Source: Chondrosia reniformis (taxonomy: Eukaryota; Porifera; Demospongiae; Chondrillida; Chondrillidae). Taken from it: a stretch of 64,000 bases of DNA. The notes below the pieces were generated by a model. It made no database searches. It was not told the origin of the DNA and was given only the letters and a program-made list of their open reading frames with translations. Position 1 is the first letter of the stretch, and every line of letters starts with the position of its first letter. A program made the position numbers and the translations under genes. The stretch is taken from NCBI GenBank assembly GCA_947172415.1, contig OX359196.1:436501-500500 (forward strand), written 5' to 3'. Shown one piece after another: positions 1 to 10,000 of this stretch.

Positions 1-764
1 CTGAATTTTGTCCTAGTACTCTCGCACACACCTGACACCTCTCATGCAGGGATCTCACTGTCCTGACCAGTCTGCTGTTAACTCCATAGATCACTTGCCA
101 CATCAACTCTCTGTCTACCATGTCTTACACTACACTTCTCAAGATCCACACAAACCATCAACCTCCTTTTATTCTTCTTGATTATCTTCTTCCCCAACTG
201 TCTGACGTATATATATGTATATAGACATCAAATTTTCTAAAACTCATTTGAAATGTTTTATACATGTCTGTGAATAGTTTATAAGCTGTATTAGAGTTAC
301 TGTACATGCAGCAGTAAATGTACATAAAACTAAGCATTTTTGTTCCCGTAGGGTATTTTTTTTATTTTAAAATTAAATCAAAAAATAACAACCAATGTTA
401 AAGTACAGTTTTAACAGTCGTTTCTTTGTTTGTTACACTTTTGATTTCTCCACTGAGGTGTTGAGAGAACGATTTCTATACATTCCAAAGGCACCTAAAC
501 TCTACAGATTAAACAAGAAAACAACTATTCACTGCAAGTTACGTATAATACATTATATGTATAAGCACAATTGACAGTCTATACAGTTTACAAATATGGT
601 AAGTACTTTAATTTTAATGGAGGTTTACAAATGATATATCACGCAGAGAGGGTAATAAAGCTCATAATGTGGTCACTGTAAATGAATACAGTCCACTGAA
701 TCACAATAAATGTACATTAACCCAAGCTATACATTCACTGACCCTGATAATTACAAACACAGTT
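1..764. other. AT-rich flank with no supported gene
   Basis: No gene can be supported here. An acceptor-like CAG at about 47-49 is followed by a short open frame ending near 171, which could be the last exon of a gene entering from the left. It is too short and too unlike anything I recognise to call. From about 340 to 764 the sequence is A/T-rich and non-coding, and probably holds the 3' UTR of the minus-strand gene whose stop is at 765-767. Confidence 0.4.
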
Positions 765-1921
765 TTAGGCTTCGAATGGCATCACAATAGTGGTTGGGGT
801 AACTTCATGAAGTCTGGTTAGAAGCCCATTGTTCTCCAAACAATGACCAGTGGTTTCTACAATCTGACCACTAGCAGGATTGAGTTACTACATAAACATG
901 CTGACACTACAGCTGATATATGGTTTCAAGAACTTATAGAACTTGCACTATGATAATCTTGGCATTAACAGTTGTTGTCCAGGCAACCACCAGTGATGTG
1001 ACATAATAGACACATAGTACGTACATGTATGACCTAATGATGATACAAGAATACAACTTGAGGTAAATCGGATGTACCTTTGAAAATTGTTGACTTTTTC
1101 CAAAATATTTAGTAGGCATTGTGTGAACTGTCGGAGCCTTTGATCTAATAGAGAACATATGTTACTTCAATATACTCGGTGCTTGTGTATGTGACTGTTT
1201 GGGAAGTGCAGCCTGGTAGCCTTAAGTGGCGATGGCTTAATGCGCCCAGGCAGTCGGGCTATGTACCTGGGCGGGCGGCCTGGTAGCCTTAAGTGGCGAG
1301 GGCTTAATGCGCCCAGGCAGTCGGGCTATGTACCTGGGCGGGCGGCCTGGTAGTCTTAAGTGGCGATGGTTTATACGCGTCCAGGTATAGCCCTGTGCCC
1401 CTTAACCAGAACTGGTTGGCATTTATCTACACCTTAATGTATGTACATGCATGGGCACTTTAATAATAATAATAATAATATAGAGGTACATATATAAGCA
1501 TTTATGTAGAGTTACATAGATATTAATTATATGTTCACATACAAAATGGCAAATAGTGAATCTACCATTAGGATGTCTACATATACATTAGACGTACACA
1601 TATTCTGGGATGGGCTTATACTTACCCGTATGTTCCATTCGAAGTTGAGTAGACAGGATTTGTATCTTTTCTTTCATAACCTTTGAACCATGCTGCATGG
1701 ACAAGGTACTCATTGCATGTTTGAAATCACAGGATCTGTAAATTCTAACCTGGGTGGTTGAATCTATCTGGGATTTTCTTGACACTATAGTAGTCAGTTG
1801 TTAGCTCTTCCTGATCTACTTCCTGCTCGGACCTTGAACAATCTTCGTTTGATTTCTCTTTATCTCGAGCTATTTCTTTGATGCACACGTGACCAGATTC
1901 ATCTTCTTTCCTCGTATCCAT
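765..1921 (-). CDS. PIERCE1: PIERCE-family ciliary microtubule inner protein
   Basis: Piercer of microtubule wall proteins lie in the lumen of ciliary doublet microtubules and help attach outer dynein arms. I read four exons on the minus strand: 1750-1921, 1626-1692, 1078-1144 and 765-863. Their phases are consistent and give 134 residues. The diagnostic features are DYYSVKKIPDRFNHPAWFKGY across exons 1-2 (residues 44-63), the PVYSTSNGTYG stretch, and SKAPTVHTMPTKYFG in exon 3. These match the DFYRV..LPGRFN.P.WFRGY and SRAPTVHEMP blocks known from vertebrate PIERCE1 (C9orf116). The C-terminus in exon 4 (ENNGLLTRLHEVTP) is less conserved. The ATG at 1919-1921 opens exon 1. The next gene diverges from the same promoter, which holds an X-box. 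Vertebrates have two paralogues; whether this one is PIERCE1 or a pro-orthologue of both is not decided. Family call is secure; the exon 4 boundary is less so. Confidence 0.82.
1211..1385. repeat. 67-bp GC-rich tandem repeat in PIERCE intron 2
   Basis: Near-identical units begin at 1211, 1278 and 1345, a period of 67 bp, with the third copy partial and diverged. Each contains complementary CCTGGGCG and CGCCCAGG blocks that could pair within or between units. The tract is strikingly GC-rich against an AT-rich intron. Confidence 0.85.
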
Positions 1922-2220
1922 TGCTTGTACAAACGTCGCAATATAAAACTAAAACTCTGCCATTTTGTTTACCTCGCCTTGTTGCTAGGCAACGGTGAGC
2001 GTGACTATATTGTAACATTAGAGAAGCCTACTTTCCTGACGCTAAAACGATATGGCTTTGTCAGCCTTTTAGAATGAATCTGATCGATTTGTGTACACAC
2101 ATGAGTGAAAAAGGAAATTCACATGCATAACATTGTAACATCGATGGGAACTAGCTAGGTTGGAAGTACAAGGTGACGTCATGGCCGATTTGGTGTTGCA
2201 TAGATACGGGCAGTGTAGTG
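1922..2220. promoter_or_regulatory. Divergent promoter of the two ciliary genes
   Basis: This 299-bp segment separates the ATG of the minus-strand PIERCE-like gene from the preferred ATG (2221) of the plus-strand SPMIP1-like gene. It must hold both promoters. The one recognisable element is the X-box at 1981-1993. A plus-strand open frame of 62 codons across 1889-2077 overlaps exon 1 of the minus-strand gene and is a shadow. Confidence 0.7.
1981..1993. promoter_or_regulatory. RFX X-box (GTTGCTAGGCAAC)
   Basis: The 13 bases form a perfect inverted repeat, GTTGC-TAG-GCAAC, matching the X-box consensus bound by RFX transcription factors that switch on ciliary genes across animals. It lies 60 bp upstream of the PIERCE-like ATG and about 230 bp upstream of the SPMIP1-like ATG. 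Being symmetric, it could serve both. The motif is seen directly; its function is inferred. Confidence 0.85.
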
Positions 2221-2748
2221 ATGGACACCCAGTGGCAGAACTTTTGCGTGGAAAGCATCAACAAGGAAGCTTCTCTGAGGTTCCAATGGCATTTGCGTTA
2301 CTCCAAGCAGTTTGCCAAAACATCTTTTAATTCTAAACCCAAAAAAGAGGGAATGAAATTTGGGAATGAAACTGCCCAAAGATTGAGACTCCTCGAAGAG
2401 CAAAGTTCTAATGATAAGCCACAGCCGACCAACCAGCGAGCATCTTCCCAAGACAAACCAGCCACGCGCCAAAGAATCGATTTTAACATCACTGACATGC
2501 GTCCTGCCACGCCCAACACCAGAGCTCTATTGTATTCAGGGTTAAGCGCCCATGGGGAGGGGCGCAAGGCGTATCTGGCGAAGAGAAGGGAACATGGACC
2601 AGATGAGAAGTACGAGTTTCCCCTCATGACTTCCTCCAACTATGGCTGGAAGATAAATGACTATGTGGTCCTGAAGAAATCTCCATGTGGCCGCACTTCT
2701 GTCATCAGAGACTCATTCTACCGTCCAAGTGGCATCATCCTAGGATGA
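2221..2748 (+). CDS. SPMIP1: SPMIP1 (ATP6V1FNB)-like ciliary protein
   Basis: A single-exon frame. I prefer the ATG at 2221 (MDTQWQNF, 175 residues) over the in-frame ATG at 2173, because the family begins shortly before the N-terminal KEA.LR..W block (here NKEASLRFQWHLRYSK). The centre carries MRPATPNTRALLYSGLSAHG, then GEGRKAYLAKRREHGPDEKY and SSNYGWK. This resembles, from memory, the small sperm/ciliary microtubule inner protein SPMIP1 (formerly ATP6V1FNB), which is of similar length. The shared promoter and X-box with a PIERCE-family gene support a ciliary role. No signal peptide or membrane segment is visible and the protein is basic. The exact family name is moderately confident; that it is a real gene is more so. 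Confidence 0.6.
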   Translation: MDTQWQNFCVESINKEASLRFQWHLRYSKQFAKTSFNSKPKKEGMKFGNETAQRLRLLEEQSSNDKPQPTNQRASSQDKPATRQRIDFNITDMRPATPNTRALLYSGLSAHGEGRKAYLAKRREHGPDEKYEFPLMTSSNYGWKINDYVVLKKSPCGRTSVIRDSFYRPSGIILG

Positions 2749-2965
2749 AGAAATATTGACCCAAATATTACATAAACACTATTATTTTGTATATTCAATG
2801 TATTGTTAATTAATCATTATTCTTATTAATCTAAGTATACATGTACGTACATGTGATATATTTCATGAGATGGAGTATATTTGAGCATGAACAACAATTA
2901 TCAATCAAGGATATTTACCTACAATAAACTTCATCAGCCATAAAAATGAGGGTAATGTGGTGAAT

Positions 2966-3109
2966 AAGGGAGGCGTGGCATGGGTTGATTTGTAAGGGAG
3001 GTGTGGCATGGGTTGATTTGTAAGATAGGTGTGGCATTGGCTGATTTGTAAGGGAGGTGTGGCATTGGCTGATTGTAAGGGAGGTGTGGCATTGGCTGAT
3101 TTGTAAGGA
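2966..3109. repeat. 28-bp minisatellite
   Basis: About five imperfect copies of a unit containing GTGTGGCATTGGCTGATTTG. The 72-codon minus-strand frame across it is a repetitive reading with no coding merit. Confidence 0.8.
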
Positions 3110-3458
3110 AGTCTTACAGTAAATGCATTTCATTGAGGTTGGTGAAAGCTAACAGTATGTGTTTGTGTAATACCATCCTGCTGAAGCCATTTTATAGGTT
3201 CTGATATGTGAAATTGCCGATATAGCCTATTCCAGGCTGAAAAATAATTTACTGGGAAAATTCTCTGAAGTCTGATTACATCCTTAAAGAGACAAAGCCT
3301 CCCTGACATCATAGATTAGTCATTGCTTTTAACCTAAGCTATTTTGTACATTACACCCAATATATCTTAAACACGTCCTTCTTTATGTAATAGCATTGTT
3401 ATTTGGGAAATAAGGTGTTACAAATACATATACCTTATGTTGTCATTTTATATTTCAG

Positions 3459-3560
3459 GGCCAGGCAGCTGTTTCTGAAAAAAATTCTTAGAATCATCAT
3501 GATCAGACCCAGTGGAGCAGAAAAGCATAGAAAAGAACTTGACCTAATCCAAAGCTCTTA
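3459..3560. repeat. MITE-like repeat, decayed inverted pieces
   Basis: GGCCAGGCAGCTGTTTCTG is followed about 30 bp later by CAGACCCAGTGGAGCAGAA. These are parts of the dispersed repeat seen better at 7400-7640 and 15600-15765, here in opposite orientations. It lies between genes. Confidence 0.5.
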
Positions 3561-4220
3561 CCAGGTGTTTAGTTCCTTAAAGTTCTATATAAGCTATAGT
3601 TTTCCTTTTTGTAATGTCTGTAGTATGTGGGAAAGAGTAATGCAATAGATTATGCATGTCAAAGAATTGCTCCACTCATTTTCTATATGTATATGGTCTA
3701 CTTTGTCAAATCTGTAGCCAAAACATCATTACCTGTGCTTCACTAAGCAATATATGAACAAAGAGCAGACAATTATATATTATATACAATTCAAGGGAGT
3801 CCTAGACTAATTACGTTACAAGCGATGTTCATGCATGTTGCTATTTGACTGTAACCATGTGCATGTGTATTGTAATGCTAAGTCTCATGCAAGTTGGTTT
3901 CATGGTGACTTGCTTATCAAAGTTTTCCACAATTACTTCCCTAACCTTTCATCACCAAATTAGGTCATTTATGACTAGATAGCTTAAATGGCTTTGCAGC
4001 AGTAGAGATTGCACCTGTACCTCCAACAAATCAACACCTGAAACCTTAAAAGTGGTGTTCTGAAGCCTAATATTTATATGCCTATATATATGTGTGATAA
4101 CATACCTTACTGACTGATATGATTAGTATATAGTGTTACAGCGCTTGTTAGAAAATCAGTTCAAGTAGAAATCAGTTTATCAAGCAGTCCAATTTTTGAG
4201 GAAAAGTAAACCTTTCTCCA

Positions 4221-6594
4221 ATGGATACTGGAGGATGCTATAGATTAGCTTTTGTGTGTCTGCTAATGTTAGGAGGTTCCACACTTGTTCTTGGTGAGTA
4301 CTTAAAGACCTTAAACCAAAGAACTAGATAGATTCCTCACTGGCTGGTGAATAAGAGTACAGATTCATGAAGACTCTATCTATTGTATGCTGAAGTGAAA
4401 TTAGTATTTTTTCTGGTAATAAGGCTTTTTAGAAGTGTAAAATAATTAAAATAATTATTTATAATGTATATTGAGTTGTTCCTTTGGTAAATGTATCTTG
4501 TATATTCAAAATAGGCGAAAAGCTGCCGGTTGTAGAATACTTTACTTCCACATTGGAATTGACGCATTTTGCAGTATTATCACGCCCACCGGTTTTTCCG
4601 ACTCAGAAAGATAACTCTACATGTACTCCTGGACAAGATGAAGACCAGAGACATTGCAAAGCCAAGCACCAAGCCATCAAACCAATCCTTATTGATGGAG
4701 ATCCAGGAAAGCCAATCTTTAGATACAAAGGTCCCCACATCTGTTTTGGTCATAATCAGACAACTTTCAATGATTCGTCCCAAGATTACTACACTTGGAG
4801 GTTTAACAGGAAACCTAATGTTACCATGGTGATTCCTACAGGGTGGTGCGTGAAGGAGGTCCGCCTCACCTATCTTGTACATGTCTGCTCGGGATACAAG
4901 GTTGATAGACCAGATTGTCATATAAGTCTTGTCCATGAAGATAACACCACTCAGGAACCAAAACTTGTTTATACAAGTAGTGAAACGGTCCCATCTCAGT
5001 TCAGGGAAATAGAGAAGATTATGTTAGACCAGTGCTACCATGCGAGGGAAGTTACTTTAATGCTGCGTCAAGCTATTTCTGACAGTACTTTAATGTTGAG
5101 TGAAGTAGAGCTCTTTAACGATGGTAAGTTGCTAGAATGTATATATTACTATTATATTATGATCATGTGATATTGTGCTATATAGTTCTACAGTATTATT
5201 TATGCAATATATAATAGTATTCTAATCTAATAAAATAAATAATGTGGTTTTAACAACCAGTTCAAACCTGCCCTTATAATGTAAATTTTATTGCTTGTTT
5301 ATTTAGAAGTGGCAGGAAGTGCTGAAAAAACTGACATACCAAAAACTACTGCAACTAGTGAGTTTAGTCTATTTTTGAAGTTGGATTATGCAAAAATTTA
5401 ATTTCTAATTTGACAACATTCTCACACTTTCTATCTATTACCTCTCCTATTCCAATAGAGGCAAAAGAATCTTCAGCAAACAACTTTGGTGCCATAGTGA
5501 CGGCCATCTTGATGACTGTTATTTTACTAACTACATCAATTATGGTTGCAATTGCCTTAGTGTGGTATTTCTACAGGAAAAGGAAAGCTAAGAGGACCAA
5601 GGCTTCCACAACGTAAGGATATAGCAACTTCCACATTGCAATCCATATATACTCTGTAGAGTGTACATACGTACATGTAGCTTCAGTACATAGACCGTCA
5701 GATTATATATATATCAGCTTGTATTGATACATATATAATTTAGAGTTGCCACAAATTAGTTCAGATGAATGAGGAAACTAATTATTTTGTTTTTAGTATA
5801 AGAGGGAAGCATAAATTTAAGATGGGACTAACTACTTATGTATGAAAAATCTAAGATACCATTTTCCTACATGCTATATGCCTATTCTGTAAAAGAGCCT
5901 ATAGGGGAACTAAACCTGAAGGGAGCTTTGGATGAAGATACAGGAGTCTTTTCTTCCTTCTTTTCCCTTCTTTCATCTTCTTCTCCACTGGGTCAGACAG
6001 CCGTTTATGTATGTATGTATGTTTGTATGTAGTATTGGTGAGATTATAAGGATTCCAGATCCCGCACTAGACAGAGACTATGACTACCCAGAGAACGTGT
6101 ACACTCCTGCCTTGGGAATACCTCCTGTCCCAGAAACTGTCACTCCCATGGTACCCAACCCTGCTTACAATTCCCTGGACATCAGGACACCCACAAACTA
6201 CATTGAGCCAGTCCCCACTAATGGATCACACTATGAGTACATTGGAGATGGCTTGTATAAGGAGGCACAACGGTATTGCTATGCCAAACCTGGTCTCTCC
6301 CACACCTACGAACTGGATGGAGAAGATGAGAGTGTAGTCTGCAGGACAGCCAATGGCTACGCTGTTCCGCAAATCATTGCACAAGACACTACCTCCAAAG
6401 AAGGGAAGGAATATTCATGTGGCTACGTGATCAATGACATCAATGATGTCTGCAGTTGGCAGGGAGAGATACATCAGACTGAACAACAAGTAGAGGGTCT
6501 CCCTTCCACAGACAATCTCAGTCAAAATAACCTTGATATACGGTCATGTCAGGATAAGAGAAACAGTCAAAATAGTTGCCATAGTTACATATGA
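4221..6594 (+). CDS. Type I membrane protein with tyrosine-rich tail
   Basis: Five exons read by splice sites and phase: 4221-4293, 4515-5123, 5307-5357, 5459-5612 and 6033-6594, giving about 482 residues. Exon 1 is a signal peptide (hydrophobic LAFVCLLMLGGSTLVLG). Residues 25 to about 235 form an extracellular domain with at least five N-glycosylation sequons (NST, NQT, NDS, NVT, NTT) and six to eight cysteines. Its end (CYHAREVTLML...LSEVELF) recalls a discoidin/galactose-binding jelly-roll fold. A transmembrane helix lies at about 254-283, followed by a basic RKRKAKR stop. The tail of about 195 residues holds about 15 tyrosines, including YDYPENVY, the PTB-type NPAY and NYIEPV, but no kinase domain. 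I infer a kinase-substrate receptor or adhesion protein. I do not recognise a named orthologue. Intron 4 contains a MITE-like copy just before exon 5. Confidence 0.8.
5840..6010. repeat. MITE-like dispersed repeat, copy 1
   Basis: From GAAAAATCTAAGATACC to CACTGGGTCAGACAGCCGTT this segment is nearly identical to 7402-7545. It sits in intron 4 of the tyrosine-tail receptor gene and ends about 22 bp before its last exon. Short plus-strand frames here belong to the repeat. Confidence 0.8.
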
Positions 6595-7001
6595 CAGTGC
6601 TCACCTCATAACACTTCATTGGATTGGAGAAAAGACTTGATTTGCAGTAAACTACATTTTATCACAACAATCAACACCCTTGTTATACTGTTGACTTGAT
6701 TCTGTATTACTTGTATGTGTCAGTTTTTTATTTTGTTTTGTAAAATATTTGCCCTATTAACAATCCTTTTGCTAATTTAATTTCCCAGTTTAAATAAGGC
6801 ATTCTATGTCCAGTTGTGAAACAAACTTTTTTTTCAAATATTCCTCCAACTCAATCATTCTGTTTCCACATTGCACATACTATAGTAATGTACTGTATGA
6901 ATTATTTATCAGGCATTGCTATATTGATACATGCAAGTTGCTTACATAAAAATAATTTTAAAGGTTAATGGAAGAACTATTTCACTAACACATGACCATT
7001 A
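6595..7001. other. Convergent 3' intergenic region
   Basis: The plus-strand receptor gene and the minus-strand histidase gene end tail-to-tail here, so both 3' UTRs must share about 407 bp. The sequence is AT-rich, with no coding or structured element that I can see. Confidence 0.5.
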
Positions 7002-10000
7002 TTATGGGATAGATTGCAATGTTTTGTTATATTCCTGAATGAATGGTTCAACTGTCTTCCATACCTAACAAAAAATAAGATATTTCATAAACATTCGATG
7101 CACACATTGGTCCCGAAATTAAGAAGATATAAAATGCCTATTATATGTATTAGGATAAGAGAGTAATAGAGCTTCATGTAGTTATTTTTGATGATTTTGT
7201 CATCTTGAATGACTGGTAGGCAATCACTGGTTGCCGTGTAATAAAACATCTATTTCCCAACCAAGATGACTTTGGTCATTCAGTTGTATAGTCTCAGACT
7301 CTGTTATAATACTTTCAGTGATATTGTACTTGCAATCTATTTTTGAACAGCACTGTGCATAATCACCCATTTCATGCGTTACATTGAACAATTCAGTACA
7401 TGAAAAATCTAAGATACCATTTTCCTACATGCTATATGCCTATTCTATAAAAGACCTGAAGAGAGCTTTTGAATGAGGATACAGGAGTCTTTTCTTCCTT
7501 CTTTTCCCTTCTTTCATCTTCTCCACTGGGTCAGACAGCCGTTTCTGGGAATTCCACCCTTCATCAGTGATCCTGGGAGTCTTTGTCTTTTCTTTATCTT
7601 GATCTTCTGTGAATCCTTGGCTCTCTATGCTAAATCTAGGGGCCATGTATTACATAAAACTGTTCAATGAGGGTAACATTTAACAATTACCCACCTGTCC
7701 TTCTCGAATAAGCTTCACAATGCTCAAAATGTCTGGAGTCATAAACCGGTCTCCATCAAGTGGCCTGTGTTTACATACAAATAGCTTAAAATATGAATAT
7801 TTGCTATCAGAAATATCACCACTAGGGTATGGCAGATAATAGCAATATCAGGAAGAAAAACTGTTATCTCATGGACTTCAATTAAAAAGTAAGTACTTTT
7901 ATGGAATTGATCCAAAGTATTGTTTGCAAACATTTTAAGTAATAAAAACATTCTCATATATGTATGTACGTACTTAAATGATTACTAACTTAACTACACT
8001 TCTGACAAGGGTATAGACAGCCTCCAGAGGTTTGGTGGTCGTGAGAGGTCTTCTGAACTCCAGTGCCTGACAGGCGGCCATCAGTTCAATAGCAACCACT
8101 ATCACAAGGTCAAAGTACAAAGTCCTTATAAGGTCATGTGGTCGAGTATGTAACTCAAGAGTCATTACAAGGTTCATGGAGAATAGCATAATAATATAAG
8201 TAATAAAAGTGAAATATTGTATATATTGCCAAGCTACATATATGTAAAGATAGTGTATATATTGCCAAGCTACATATATGTAAAGATAGTGTATATATTG
8301 CCAAGCTACATGTATATAGTACAAAGCTATATATAGTGTATATATATTTGCCAAGGAATTATGGGATAAGCCTGAGGAGCTAAGGTATGTACACTTACAT
8401 AAGCAACAGGTGGCAGACATGTGTGTTAATGAAGGACCGATAAATAGCTGTCCTTTGTCCAGCATACATGGACCAATGGACAGTCTTGTCCAAGCTCATT
8501 CAATAAGTGGTACAGTATAGTTGTGTTATATGTACATAATTACACCATTCCTATACATTACTACTTCCTATAGTGATGTTGATGGACATACAGCTAAAGT
8601 ACGTATATACATATCATTAATTATTAATATTATTATTATTAATTATTAAGTGTATTGTGTGCATACTCCACACTAGGGCTACTTGCATGTTCTGTACTGC
8701 AATGTACAAGAAATGAAAATTTTTAAAAAGAAAAAAAATCAAAAAAATCAAAGATATACAGGTACAGTGTGTGGCATACCTGTCTCTACGTGTTCTACTA
8801 CAGTGAGGGCCTTTCTGGCCGAGAAGCCTCCCATGGAAACATGATCCTCTGTACCAGCAGATGTGCTGATGGAGTCCACAGAGGATGGATGAGTCAACAC
8901 CTTGTTCTCTGACACTGGGCATGGAGAAACAGGCATCAGTGAACAAGTCACAAGAGACAGCTGTGAGGACGTTAATTACCTAAAGATGCTGCGGTACACT
9001 GGGGGATCATGAAACCTGAAGGATGAGAGAGAGAGAGAGAGAGAGAGGAAAGAGTGGGTGTGGTCATAGCTGTAACAGTGGGTGTGGTCATAGCTGTAAC
9101 AGTGGGTGTGGTCATAGCTGTAACAGTGGGTGTGGTCAAAGGATGGCAGAGAGTAACTTCAGAGAAGTGTGAAGGGATAAAGTCATAAACTAGCTGACAA
9201 CTTTAAACTTCAATCTTCTACACACTTTACAGTTCAGTGAACCATATTAACATATGTTTAATATACAAAACTTTGACACATACGGCTTGACTAACAGTTA
9301 GACAATGTTAAGGTATATCTGAACAGGAAATGATTTGAACTACACTTCCTTAAAGCAGAGATTGTCTAGGCTTTGAACACCTAATTATGTTTACAAACAA
9401 ATGACTTTATCACGCCTCACATTATAAGGGAATTTAATTGATAAATTAATTATTACAATATCACATAAGCAAGACTTAAAAATGGCATAGTGATTTCATA
9501 AAATACCATGTATTATACATAATATACGCAGCTTTAGACTACACCAATCCACATTACATGTTCTAGATTGCTGACCTACCTGAATTGAGCCCCCCCATCT
9601 CCACTAGAAAGGCTGGCATTTCATTATAAGCTAAGTAGTGCAGAAATAAAGAGCAGATCCATCTCAGTTGGTCAGCTATAGAAGAGTTGAGGTCATGCTA
9701 GGTAGGTACCTGGGTGAACCAGTCTCTCCAGTCTCCTCTCACTCATGTTGGCTAGCTCGTGTACTCCAATGGCAAGATAGTCCAGCGCCTGCGGAGATCA
9801 CAATGAAGCCGGGAATATCAACTGAATAACATACCATGTTCCATTTTTTGCTACCTTAGCAGGGTATTCCCCATGAAAATTCCCTCCAGATATGACCTCA
9901 TTTCTCCATGGCAACACCAACTATATATATACAAATATGACAGTACATTATACACAACTTGTGGTCTACTCTTGTAATTGATTTTGGACAGGGCTAACCG

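Larger units (their letters stand above)
2749..4220. other. Intergenic region with short repeats
   Basis: No gene is supported in these 1.47 kb. The region holds a 28-bp tandem repeat (2966-3109) and decayed pieces of the dispersed MITE-like repeat (about 3459-3560). The 81-codon plus-strand frame at 3403-3648 runs through the MITE pieces and looks accidental. A promoter for the gene starting at 4221 should lie at its right end, but I see no clear element. Confidence 0.5.

Noticed and set aside
49-171. Possible terminal exon of a gene entering from the left
   Set aside because: Acceptor-like CAG and a 40-codon frame to TGA, but no recognisable protein similarity and no second exon in the window.
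1889-2077. 62-codon plus-strand frame
   Set aside because: It overlaps exon 1 of the minus-strand PIERCE-like gene and its promoter.
3403-3648. 81-codon plus-strand frame
   Set aside because: Runs through decayed MITE-like sequence, with no family resemblance and no neighbouring exon in phase.
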